From contig CANJKZ010000410.1 of NCBI GenBank assembly GCA_947471745.1, forward strand, positions 1,156,001 through 1,220,000: a stretch of 64,000 nucleotides of DNA, read 5' to 3'. Below, one piece after another: positions 1 through 11,300 of the stretch. The position numbers were made by a program, and so were the translations under genes. The notes beneath the pieces were generated by a model, which saw nothing but the letters and a program-made list of their open reading frames with translations, was not told where the DNA came from and did not search any database. Every line of letters begins with the position of its first letter. Position 1 is the first letter of the stretch. Source of the stretch: Closterium sp. Naga37s-1. Its lineage: Eukaryota > Streptophyta > Zygnematophyceae > Desmidiales > Closteriaceae.

Positions 1-390
1 GGGTCTTTCTTTCCCTCCTTTTCCTCTTTCTGTCTAGGTCCTTGAGAGATTCATGCCTGCTGTTTCGAGACATGATGAAGTCTACACACGCAACACTCTG
101 ATAGGGAATTACTGATAGTACATTTGTATGATTTAGTATATAAAGGTCGCTGATTTACACATTCTACACACATGGTGCTACGATACATATACCCTCAGAG
201 CTGTCTGAAGAGAAGGCGAGTCAATCAGAGAACATGCTCGACTAACCGCTGCGGCTTATATCGGAGGTGCTCCACACCATCATAACCATCAATTCTCGAA
301 GTTCAAACCCGAAACCCCGCAGTAGCAATTAGCGCCTCTGCATTGCTCTGGCTGGATCACCACATTTCGATCCACCACCACCACACAACT
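1..390. other. 3' flank of the ferroportin-like gene, no gene seen
   Basis: This stretch lies downstream of the minus-strand ferroportin stop codon at 391-393. It has no convincing reading frame or repeat. Part of it is presumably 3' UTR, but I see no clear polyadenylation signal that I would defend. Confidence 0.4.
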
Positions 391-2273
391 TCACCCCCAA
401 AAGCTTTCCACTTCCTGTATTTCGCCCAATCTGCATCTCTTGCCACCCAACCGAGCTTTTTCCACCCTCTCCTTTTCTTCCAACTTCGTTTCTCCACACG
501 ACACCTTCCTCCACCAAGCCTCCGGCTGGTTCGGAAATAACTCTGCCAGCCTCGGGTTCGGCCAAGCCAGCCAGGAGCAGTAGAGCGCAGCCGCGGCGAA
601 GATGACAGCAACGGACATGAGCACGAGCGCGCCGAAATACCGGGGATCGTGGAGAACTATGGCGAGCGCAAACATGAGAAGCTCTGCGAAACTGGCGAGC
701 GCCCTATGTGTGGATCCGAATGAGTTGGCGGATGCGGCAGGAACGGCCGTCTGGATAACTTGTGTGCCAACAATTTCGAACGTCCAGTGGCCCACGCGGG
801 ACAGCACCTGGCGGGGAATGGGGGTGGCGACGAGGTGGGGAACTGGGTTGATTAGGCCAGCTCGAATGTCAAGTGGCCCACGCGGGAGAGCACCTGCCAG
901 GGATAGGGGTGGCGGGGAGGTGGGCAAGTGGGGATTCGGCGCTTTTCGATCAGTGGCCGGCGCTTTTTCGGCGTGTTCCCGTCACCACGATAAGAAGTGC
1001 CGCGATAGGTATAGCATGATGGGAGATACTGCAGTAAGGAGTTCCTCGATAGTAGCAGACTCACTATGATGAGGAGGAAGAGCAGCAGCAGGCCTTGGTG
1101 CAGAGAAGGCGGCGCGAACGAGATCGACGAGAAGGTGAGAAGCAAGAGGAAGACCAACAGCGCTTGATAGATCAGCGCCGCACTGCCGGCCTGGGAGGGA
1201 GAGAGAGCAGAGGGAGAGACGGATGGGAGAGGAGGGAGAGGAGAAGGTAGAGACAGGATCGAAACAGAAAAGAGGGGAGTGAGGGATGGGTGTGAGGGTT
1301 TTCCTGACGGGCAGATGCGGAGGAGAGAAGAGATGGAGGAGAAGGGAGAGGACGATAGAAGATGGGGGACGCTAAGGAGGAGGAGCGAGAGGGCGTTGGC
1401 ATCTAATCCTTGTTTCATCTCACGTTCTATAGTCAGCTAAGTGCTTGTTGATCTCGCAACACACAATCCCTCCCACCGCCCGCACCCTTTCCCCTTCCCT
1501 CTCTCAGCATCGCCCCTTGCCTCTCCCACTTCACCTGTAGAACGCCAAGGTGAGCGACGAGCGGCGACGACACGAACGTAGCCACGAAGCCCATGGCGGC
1601 ACACGCGCTGTTGAACTCGCCTATCACGCCCATGTGCACCCCTGCCAGGATCAGGGTTTGGGGTTTGGGGGTTGAGGTTTGGGATATAGCTTGGCAGTGG
1701 GTTCAGGTGGAGTTGTGGGCGCGGTGTGTGTGCGTGCGTGGGTGCATGTGTGCGTGAGAATGCGTGCATGTGTGTGTGCATGCGTATGTGCGTTCATGCG
1801 CGCATTGATCTCTGTGGATATGTGCGTACATGCGTGTGGAGTGACGCACTCACCATGGAGCGTGAGGTAGGAGGTCATGAGTCCGCCAGGTGTGAGAACA
1901 CCATTCAAGCACAGCAGCACATACGCCATACTCGCAGGCATCACCAGCTGTTTCACATAGCTTCGAAACCCTTTCCCCATTGCTTCAACCACCCGTTTCA
2001 ACCAGCCCACTGCGTCCACCACTGCTGATGCTGCCACGCCTGCCACTAATATTCCCATCCCATCTGGACTTCCCATCCCCTCTGCTGGTGCTCCTACTGC
2101 TGAGCTTCTTGGAAGTGCCTGCTGGGATGAAAGGGCAGGGTGAGGGATCGCCTCTTCTGCTGCTGCTGCTGCTGCTTCTGGTGGTGTTGATGCTGGTGCT
2201 AGTGCTGCTGCAACAGCTACCATGCAGAGTGATGCTGGCGGTGGTCCAGAAGCAAGGACGCCACCATCAGCAT

Positions 2274-2324
<51 letters not shown>

Positions 2325-5300
2325 CAGGAGTATTGCAATCGACGCTAACAACACAGTCACGTGGCGAATCTGGAATAAACCGAAGTGATTCTGGCGTAGA
2401 CCTAATCGACCCTTGCGTCGATCGAAACGAACCGAGCGTCAGCCGAAGTGATTGTGGTGTTGACCGAAAACTCCCCGGTGTTATCCTAATCGACCCGAAT
2501 GCCGTTCGCAACGATCCTTGTGTCGATTCAGGGGACGTTTCGAGGGTCCGAGACTGGCTGATGGCTCCATTGGAGAGATGGTTTGTCAGGCGCGTGAGAG
2601 CGAGCTGCCGTGGGGATGAGGTGTGCGTGCGTGTGTACGTATGCGTGTGCGAATGAGAGGGAAAGGGGGGGACGAGAGGGGGAGGGGTGAGGGGGGCGAG
2701 AAGGGGATGGGGGGAGTGGGAGGTGGGAAGGAGGGAGGGGGAGAGGAAGGGAGGGAGGGAAAGTGAGAGAGAAGTCATGAAGACATGCAGGCAGGGTGCG
2801 GTAAGCTCACACGCGGAAGGAAGGGTAAGCTTACACCATGGAAGGGAGGGAAAGTGCAATGTGACTTCTGAGAAGTCTCAAAAGGAATCCAGTATCCAGT
2901 TTTCAGTATCGAGTATCGAGTATACTTTTGAGCATTCGTGGGGTGAATACAAACCATGGCAGGGAGGGAGAGTGCAACGAGGGCGAGGCATGCTTTGGCG
3001 CAGACGAGTGGGCCCCAGGCTGCAATGAGCCATCCAAAGATGAGTGCTGCTGCCACCTGCACGTGGCGTGGAGCGAGGGGGAGAGTAAGGTAACCCGAAG
3101 AGTGTAGCAGAGGGGAGAGCAAGGAAGATTAAGGTAAGGCTTGACTGTAAGGGTAACGCCATCCCTGCCCTTACGGCATAATGGCACTTGTTGTAATATC
3201 AAGTCCAGGGATCGTGTTGACTAGAACTGGTTCCACCCACCTGTAAGCTGCGCTTTCCGAAAACGATTCAACTTAAAAAGAGCCCCTTTTTAAGGGAAAT
3301 GCATCTCTCCTGCACCTCACACCTCTGGTACACCCACATGAGTCATGCAGGCTCTGGCAGCATGCAAGCTCGCTCGGCGGCATCCCCTGGAACATGGTAG
3401 AGCGATCAATGCCCTCACAGCTCATAGCTCACAGCTCGCAGCTCGCAGCTATAGCGGTACCGTAATACCCCGGATATAAGCGCATCTGCGCTTATAATAA
3501 AACAGTGTTTTTTAGGGGGGTGCGCTTATAAATGAGTCAAAATTATAAGCGCATGCGCTTATATAATGACAAACACATAAATATGTTATAAACGCACCAA
3601 ACTGTGCATTAGAGTCTTGCAATTTCATTCAAATCGAAATGTGTGGAGCGTTCTGAATCAGAATCGCGCGAGGGCGATTCTCTGCCTGCGCACAAGGGCA
3701 AGGACACGTCACTTTCGCATAGGAATGTGTCATGCTCGCCCCAGCAGAGTGTACGAACCAATAGCTTGCAGTCGCTCGTTCGCATCGCACAGGCTTGCCC
3801 CAGTGTACGACCAATAGCCTGCAGTCGCTCGCTCGCAGCGCACAGACAACAGGTGTTCCCGAGCCCCCCTGTCAGGTCAACTTCGCGCCGTTGCGCTTTT
3901 CCTGAGCGAGCCCGCCCTCGAGGGAGTCAAACAGACTAGAAGTGGATGTGGACTCGCTTCAAAACGGGAAGTCGTTACTGTTTTAATTCGGTTTTTTTTT
4001 AATATGTTTATACATGCGCTTATAATAAATCAGGGTTTTATAAGGGGTGCGCTTATAATTGAGGATCGGCCATAAGCGCATTGCTCCAGATATAAGCGCA
4101 TGCGCTTAACATAGGCCTGCGCTTATATCCGGGGCCATACGGTATACGGTTCACTCAATAACAAAGAAGTACAAAATAGCGAAGTATCTATTAGCAAAGT
4201 GCGGAATACCAAAGTACTTGAGAAACGAGTGGAGGAGGAGGTGGAAAGACGACGGGGTGGGAGGAGAAGAGAAACGAGGGCCGGAGAGTGGGCGGGTGGA
4301 GGGGGGAAGGCGGGAGGAGGAGATGAGGGGGTGTGCTTTAGAGGCATGAAAAGGACAGAAGGGGGATTGAATGGAAGGCGTCAGGGCAGCAAAATCTGTT
4401 AGCACATAGTGGGAAACTGCAAACCACTCCACACGATGTATTCACTCCATTCTGAACCCTCATGCTCATGTGAACAGCCTTGAGGGATCTCCATGCTTAA
4501 GTGGACAAAGACGAGAGTGCTGTAGGCTCGTACTCTCGGAGCCGAGTCCATGAGGCCTCCTATGGCGGGGCATGCTGCGAATACCACCAGCTATTGGACA
4601 TTCGAGTTGGGATGCGTGGGAGGCGAAGAGGGGAAAAGGGGAAGGGGTTGGGAAGAGATGGAGGCGGAAAGAGAGAGAGAAGAGGGAAGAAAGGTGGGGA
4701 GAGCATGTGTACATGTGATGAGTCACGGCATGTGATGCGTGCGTATGTGTGCATGTGACGTGTGCCGGTGTGAGAGGGCATAGCCGCGTGTTCTCACCCG
4801 GCTGACAAAGCTTGCCACCGCCACTGGCAGTAACGAGCGAAACAATAACGAGAGCATGGCCGCCCTGGCGAAGCGCCACGACTGCTCGCCGAAGCAGTTG
4901 AAAGCGTGCGTCCAGTACAGAGCTGCAGAGGTGGAGAGGCAGGTGAGAAAGGGAATGGAGAAGGAAGGCGGTACAAGGCACTGGTTAAATCAAAGGCTGC
5001 GGCAGCAGAGGGACAAGACGGGGAGTGGAGAGCAGCGGTGGAGAGGGATTAGAGGCAATTGCAAAAAGTGAGGGAGAGGGAGGGGAGGAAGTGAGAGAAG
5101 AGAAGACACAAAGGAGACGCTGCAGGAATCACGAACCCTGTCATCGCGAAAAAGGCATGTCCGGAAAACTCCGGAAAAGTGACTGTTCACTTTTTGGTTT
5201 TCTGACCCCTGTAGATTTCAAAGTCAAGGAAGCTAAAGATTCGTGACGTGACCTGGTCAACGCACCATGCAGAGCAGCGGGATGGGCAGGGCGGGCAGCC

Positions 5301-6082
5301 AAGGCGGCAGGTTCTGGCTCCTTGGCGTTCAGATCAAATGACTCCGAGTCAAACGAGTCAAATGGGTCAAATGGGAGCGACTCTTCTGCCGCCGCCTTGG
5401 CCCAATGTTTCTTTTCAGAGGTGCCCTCCATTTCTAGTGCCACCGTCACCATGCTGCCTTCATCATCGCTCTCGCTCTCGCTGTCTGATGATAGTGATTC
5501 ACTGCTGCTGCTCTTGCTGCTGCTGCTGCCGGTGCTGCGGCTGCCGCGGCTACTGCCACAGGTGCTTCCGCTGCTCCTGCTGCTGCTCCCGCTGCTGCTG
5601 CGGCTGCTATTTTCCGATTTTCTGGAGCTAGACGACTCGTTCCGTAGCAGCGCAGATGATTGCTTGAAGTCGGTACCAATTCTTACGCCGCCAATCAGCG
5701 GAAGGTCGTCCTCGCAGATCGCGCTGCCGCCACGTTGGTCCTCTCCCCGCGGTAGAGACGGACGGGTGGCGCGATTCGCGCGCCATGCGCCCGCTACGCC
5801 ACGTAACAGTCTGCTCCAAAACCAGCCGCTCCGGGACTCCGAGCCACGCGGCGGCGACTCTCTCTCGGCATTAGCCGAGCCTTCGTCTGCAGATTCCCCT
5901 CCTACAGCCACCGGCGGCGTCGGTACCGTGACAGTGACCGTTACGTTATCGCGCGAATCGGCATCGTTCCTTCCGTCTTGGAGTTGAATCCATTCGACCA
6001 GCCTGAGGGAACCGCTTGCTTCTTGCGCAGACTCCGCAGACAGCCGCGAGGGTCTCTCGTCAGCAGTGTCATCGCGAGCCAT
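391..6082 (-). CDS. Ferroportin/IREG-like metal transporter (IREG3/MAR1 type), one conserved segment not found
   Basis: Multi-pass transporter of the ferroportin (SLC40/IREG) family, which exports iron or related metals; plant IREG3/MAR1 acts in organelle membranes. Exons that join in frame by GT-AG rules: 6082-5266, 4922-4798, 4590 to about 4500, then 3056-2955, 2604-1854, 1641-1535, 1190-1065 and 807-391. Recognisable segments in order: ALYWTHAFNCFGEQSW (first helix), SFVSR/LVVFAACPAIGGLMDSAPRV, VAAALIFGWLIA, LALTRLTNHLSNGA, VLTPGGLMTSYL, GVIGEFNSACAAMGF and VLSRVGHWTFEIVGTQVIQT. The first 270 residues are Ser/acidic and have no family match. I could not find the roughly 70 residues normally lying between the third exon and 3056, which include the family's most conserved ERDW and NAxLRRIDLLC region. 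A TIR element sits exactly there. The gene may be broken or that exon may have been lost. Family assignment is firm; functionality is doubtful. Confidence 0.85.
775..910 (-). repeat. Tandem duplication of the last-exon splice acceptor (86-bp offset)
   Basis: The start of the last ferroportin exon occurs twice. Copy A has its AG acceptor just before 893 and reads VLSRVGHLTFELA followed by a stop. Copy B has its acceptor just before 807 and reads VLSRVGHWTFEIVG into the full exon. Both copies keep a pyrimidine-rich tract and AG. Use of copy A would end the protein early, so copy B is taken as the real acceptor. Confidence 0.85.
2273..2322. repeat. Trinucleotide (CAG/CTG) tract encoding poly-alanine
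   Basis: An almost pure CAG run on the plus strand. In the minus-strand ferroportin frame it is read as GCT and gives about 16-17 consecutive alanines in the loop before the GWLKRVVEAMGKGF segment. A second, shorter Ala-rich stretch follows nearby. Confidence 0.9.
2370..2530 (-). repeat. Degenerate 21-bp minisatellite encoding heptads in the ferroportin loop
   Basis: Within the 2604-1854 exon the protein contains about seven consecutive heptads of the pattern GSxRxTx (GSLRTAF, GSIRITP, GSFRSTP, QSLRLTL, GSFRSTQ, GSIRSTP, ESLRFIP). The unit is 21 nt, so copy-number change keeps the frame. The loop lies between two transmembrane blocks and is poorly conserved in the family. Confidence 0.8.
3458..4144. 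mobile_element. Non-autonomous TIR element (MITE), TA target duplication, inside the ferroportin gene
   Basis: The ends form an imperfect inverted repeat: CCGTAATACCCCGGATATAA at the left and the complement of CCGTATGGCCCCGGATATAA at the right, followed on both sides by AGCGCA. They are flanked by TA, giving a body of 3460-4142 (683 bp). TA duplication and TIRs fit a Tc1/mariner-like MITE, although TA alone is weak evidence. The motif GCGCTTATA or its complement recurs at least eight times near both ends, partly as the palindrome GCGCATGCGC flanked by TTATA or TATAA. The interior has a tandem pair of about 70 bp (3745-3840) and no transposase. Confidence 0.7.
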
Positions 6083-8378
6083 GGCGCTCCTCGGGATTGA
6101 AAGGAGGGGCTTCCTGAATGTGCCGCGCCGCGTCCTGCTGGATCAGGATCCAAGTAATGTCAGGCGGCGACGGACACGACAGGATCACAGCGCCGAACTC
6201 GCCTCGTGAACACGCCACGTCGTCGCGATTGAAAAAGAGTTTCAGTGAGGTGACCTTTTCGATACCTTCGCCCCACAAGAGTCTCCTAAGAAACAGGCTG
6301 CTACCAATGCAATAATCAGGATGAGTGATGTCACGCGCCTGCCGCAGTTCTGGCTCTGACCGATCGTTGTTCTGTCCCAGTGTACTGAAGTTGGTGGTGT
6401 GGGGGGGAGACGATCATCTCCTAGTATATTGAGCGCTCGGGTAGTATCACGCTTGAAGATGGTGTTTGGCTTGAAATTCTTTTGAAATTCATGAGATCAG
6501 CAATAATTGAAGTCGTTCCGAGTCGCATTCTGTTCCGATTGGGTTTTATGTTTGTTCTGCCCGCTGCCCTAATACTCTGTACGTAGAAGTTTTTCCAAAA
6601 CGTGATGCGCGTGAACGCGTTCGCTCGCCATGTGGGCAGGTCTGGAAAAGTTTTTCCAATTTCAGTTCAACACAAGCGGTTGAGTACAATACTGTGCAGT
6701 CCAGAGCGCATTTCTCGATTCACCACTTAGAACCGCTACTCACCAGCCCGAAAGTATGTCTATGCATGAACAGAGAACGAACTTTTCATGACCTGCCCTT
6801 TGCGCCATCAACACACTCAAAACGTGTGGTTTGACTCAATAAAACGGAAGGCTTTCGGGGATACCCAGGTCGTGCGTTTAGCTTGTTCATGCTTCGTGGC
6901 TCAGGACGGCTCCACACGGTGGAAAGCGGTATTTGTTGTTCATCGTCTATTCACCCAGACGCAACGAATTCGACCGCGTACCAGGCGAATCGTACCACCT
7001 GGATCCCCCCTAAAAGGCGAGTTACGCAGTTCTTAGAGAGAGGTCAACTGAAGGCACTCAAAACGATGTTATTACTGTATAGGCAGAAACTAGCTAGGCA
7101 AGTACGTGGGTGATTCTGAACGAAAACAATAGGCTGAACCAGCTAGAACATAAAGAAATGTCTCATCCATACATATGTTAGAATTTTTGTTTTAACTGTG
7201 CACAATGACATGACAAACAAGGGTTTCAAGAAACTGAGAATGGTAATCTATGCAATAACAAGAAAATCTTAATGATTGTATATATTCCTACTTAATAGAC
7301 TTAAAAATCAAGTTTTTAACGTCCCATAGACTGAAAGGACATACATTATGGCTAAAAGAGCATGGGACAATTGGAAGGAGGTTGTAGTAATGTATGCTAG
7401 AAACCTATTCTGTATTAGTGTTGTTGTATCTGTCACTAATACTATTTGAGGCGAGCAATAACTCGACACTGACCAACGCAACAGCAACCGACATGAAACC
7501 TCCCCTCCACGAACACTCGACGAACCACTGCCAAAGCAATTCAACCTATCCCCAGGAATTGAATGCAGCTCTCAAGTTTCGTCAGTTCAGCTGCATTTCC
7601 CAAAACCACTTCAGCCTACTGCCGAAGTTCTCTCTCGAGCCCCGATGTTGTCGTCTCGATCCTCTCGAGCCGCATCCAGTGACAGAATCATCGAGCGTGG
7701 CGTGTATTTTAATGGCCAGCGACCTCGAGGTTACACATGCATGTCGCGTATCGCATTTAGGGGTAGCCCCGCAGGCGAGTGGGAGAACCATGGTAGCGTC
7801 GTCTGGCGCTCATGCGAGACCCAAGCCTCCCGTCATTAGGGTTCATTTGACACTTCCGTGGCACGCTCTCATCCAAGCTCCAACGGTTATCCCAAGTGTG
7901 CAGATCTCTAGAATGTGAGAGGCGGATGACGGAGCGGGGGAGAGGGAGGGGAGCGGTTTGGGAAGCGGTCCGGGAAACGTGAGCTGCGTCCTCCCTATAA
8001 GAGTATCGCGATCAAGCATCCAACTTCGATTCACAACGAATTGGGGATGGCGAGGGAAGAAGAGCAATTTTCCTCGTACTAGCAGCCTATCCTTGCTTTC
8101 TTCCTAGCCCTACCCTTTTGGCAAGCGTCGTCCGATTTTACATCCGACGGTTTTCGCCACCATCTTCCTGTATCTTCCGTTCCATCTGACGAGAAACGCG
8201 AAGATTGCGCGATCACGAGATTTCCTGCATTTTTCAACGCTTTTTCGACTTCCCAGTTTGATCTGAACACCTCCTCGAGGCGCAGGATTCTTATTCTTCT
8301 GCTCGCCACCAAACAGCCTGAATCCTAGGCTATTCCGCCCGTGACCTGCAAAGCTATCAAGCGATCGCAGCCGTTGAC
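6083..8378. other. Divergent intergenic region, no gene seen
   Basis: This separates the minus-strand ferroportin start from the plus-strand ATP-grasp/SET start, so it should hold both promoters. A CCTATAAGAG sequence lies at about 7994-8003, some 375 bp upstream of the ATG at 8379, and could be a TATA element; support is weak. An AAGTTTTTCCAA motif occurs twice at about 6588-6652. A 174-codon frame at 7394-7918 starts with a hydrophobic stretch but has no recognisable domain, and I do not call it. Confidence 0.4.
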
Positions 8379-11300
8379 ATGAAGATCTGCGTGCTCCACC
8401 CGTCGTACGATGGTTCGCTGTCGCCCTGCAACGGGCTCGATCCGGACGCCGTTCCTCAGCTGTGGCTGGACCCGCCAGAGCACCATGTCACGTCCGTGCA
8501 CCTGCATAAGGCTACAGCCGTTAAGCAGCTCATCGCGCTCACTCGCCGCCAGCAATCCAGTCGTCAATTCGCGGGTAAATTACCCTCGGGAGGGCAACCA
8601 GCCCCGGGTAATGGACTACCCTCGTGCGACAACCCCCTCCCGCGGCAGGGCCTGACGGAAGGAGAACAACAGCCGCTGGCGCAGCTAGATCTACAAGAGG
8701 AACAGCCACGCGATGCTCGTTCCAGCGGTGACAGCTCCACGAGCTCCGCAAGCCGCAGCGCGAGTTCCAGCAGTAATGGCAGTTCCACCAGCGATGGTTC
8801 CAGCCTTGGCAGCAGCGCCGTGGATGATGAGGATTCTACCACCGATGCATCTGCACCGTTCGATGTGTTTTTGAATCTCTGCGACGGCGCGTGGGACGAG
8901 GATCGGCCGGGGATAGAGGTCGTGCAGGCTCTAGAGCGGCTCAACGTGCCCTTCACAGGGGCGGATTCGCACTGCTATGAGCCCAGTAAGGAGCAGATGA
9001 AAATCGTGGCCGTTTATCACGGGGTTCCCACGCCCCCCTGGCGTGTGTGTTATGATTCGCGGGATGTGGAGGAAGCTGCGAGGGTGCTTCGCATGCCTGT
9101 GATTGTGAAACATGCAAGTGGGTACAATAGTGTGGGGATGACGCGGGATTCCAAGTGCGGGACTGTAGAGGAGCTGAAGACGCAAGCGGGTGTGATGATA
9201 ACGAGTTTTGGGTCTGCTATGGTGGAGGAGTTTGTCGCAGGGCGTGAGTTCACTGTGCTTGTATCAGAGGATCCTGAAGCGGGGACAGCAACAGCAGCAG
9301 AGCAGAAACCTGCAAGTGCAAAGCAATCAGGCGGTGTGTTTGTGTATGCGCCAGTGGAGTGCGGGTTCCCTCCAGGCGAGGAGTTCAAGCACTTTGACCT
9401 CAAGTGGGTGGAGCACGAGGGGCTGCAGTGGCGGCGCGTGGACGATGAGGGCATGGATGCGAAGCTGAGGAGCATGGCAGCTACCATGTTCACTGCTCTG
9501 GGGGGTGTTGGCTATGGAAGGTGAGCAACATGGGTATTGTGTTGGATTTTGGGCTGAAAGATGTAAAGGCATGATTAATTGGTATGGTGATAGTGAGTGC
9601 GAAATCACAGAAGTGTGAGGATGGATGAGACACGGCGCTGTCGTGGTTGGAGTTTGTTTGTTTTGGAGATTCACAAGTTGTGCCAATGTTGCTCTCTCGT
9701 TTCTCTCGGGTTGCTCTTGCGTTTTATTCGATTTTATTTTTGCCCCTCAATCTACTACTCACTTTGTCGTCCCTGCATCCCCTGTTGCCCATCAATCCTC
9801 TTCTCAGGCTCGACATCCGAGCCGATGCCGAAGGAAACGTCTATTTTCTCGAGATGAACCCCAACTGCGGCATCTTCTACCCTCCGGACCAGCAGGGAAG
9901 TGCGGACTTTATCCTCTCGCTCGACCCGTCCAACGACCACCGCTCCTTTCTGCGCCGCATCCTGCTGGCTGCTGTGCAGCGCTGGGAGCGCAGGCAGCCC
10001 TCTGTCCTCGTTAAGCAGTGCTCCAGTACACCAGCTACTCCTCAAAACAGTACCTCTTCCCCTACTGCTGCACCTGCTGCATCCGCTGCACCTGCTGAAA
10101 CTTCTGCAGAGGTATCTGCTGGCAACAACTCCCAACTCACCCCCACCGCCCCACACAAGCCCGCTCGCCCCTACTCCCCGCCCAGCTTCGGTCTCTTCGC
10201 CGCCCGCGACTTCACCCCAGGTGACACGATCGAGCTCCTGGAAGAGGCCCCAGTGCACCTGGTGACACGTCAGCATGTGGAGAAGCACTGGTCGGCGCAG
10301 CAGCAGCTGTGGTTCCGGCAGTATGCGTGGCCGGTGGGGCCGGGAGTGTGGGCTATGTGGAGCCCAAAGGCAGAGGACTGGAAGCCTCTGAACCACTCCT
10401 GTGACCCGAACGCGTGGTTGGAGGGCCTGAATGTGGCGGCGCGGAGGGCGATAGGCAAGGGCGAGCAGATCACCATCGACTATGCCACGTGAGTTGAACA
10501 AGTTCGATGTAGTTCATATTTTCCGGCGCTTTGGCAGTGTTTCGTGCCGCGCTTATTTTTTGTTCAAAGGGGATAGGCAAGGGCGATAGGCAAGGGCGAT
10601 AGGCAAGGGCGATAGGCAAGGGCGATAGGTAAGGGTGATAGGCAAGGGGTATAGGCAAGGGCGATAGGCAAGGGCGATAGGCAAGGGCGATAGGCAAAGG
10701 CGATAGGCAAGGGCGATAGGCAAGGGCGATAGGCAAGGGCGAGCAGGTCACCACCGACTATGCCAAATGAGTCGGGAATCGGGAGGGGGTTGATTCGTTT
10801 TTCTGCCTCGGAGATTGTCTGATGTCTCGCTTGTTTTTTCCGCGGAGGGCGAAAAAATTACAGCGAGTACCGCCGGTCCTTGTCAACCCATTACCTTAGC
10901 CCAGAAACGTGATCCCACGTGATCCCACGTGATCCCACTGCCCTCTGCCCTCTGCCCTCTACCCTCTTCCCTCTTCCCTGTCCCCTGTTCGCCGCCTCCC
11001 CATCAGCTTCTGTGTGGACAGCGAGCCCTTCCCCTGCTCCTGCAGCAGCACCAAGTGCCGTGGCACTGTCACAGGGACCGACTATCTGGTGAGTGCATGC
11101 ACTGGGACTGGATTGCGGCAAACCAGTGCAGCCTTTGAGGCGCCTCAAAACTCCCAGCAGCAAGTGCCGTGGCAGCGTCACAGGGCGACTACCTGGTGAG
11201 TGCACTGGACTTACGCAAGCCAGTGTGGCCTTTGAGGCGCCTCTAAATTCCTGCAGCGGCAGCAAGTGGTAATGTCACAGGGAACGATTATTTGGTAAGT

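Noticed and set aside
1651-2859. Single 402-residue protein in the minus-strand frame
   Set aside because: Only 2604-1854 is a plausible exon; the rest of the frame is pyrimidine-rich intron and a TG-rich simple repeat.
7394-7918. 174-codon plus-strand frame with a hydrophobic start
   Set aside because: The leading LVLLYLSLILF looks like a signal peptide, but the rest has no recognisable domain and no splice or neighbour support, and frames of this length occur by chance here.
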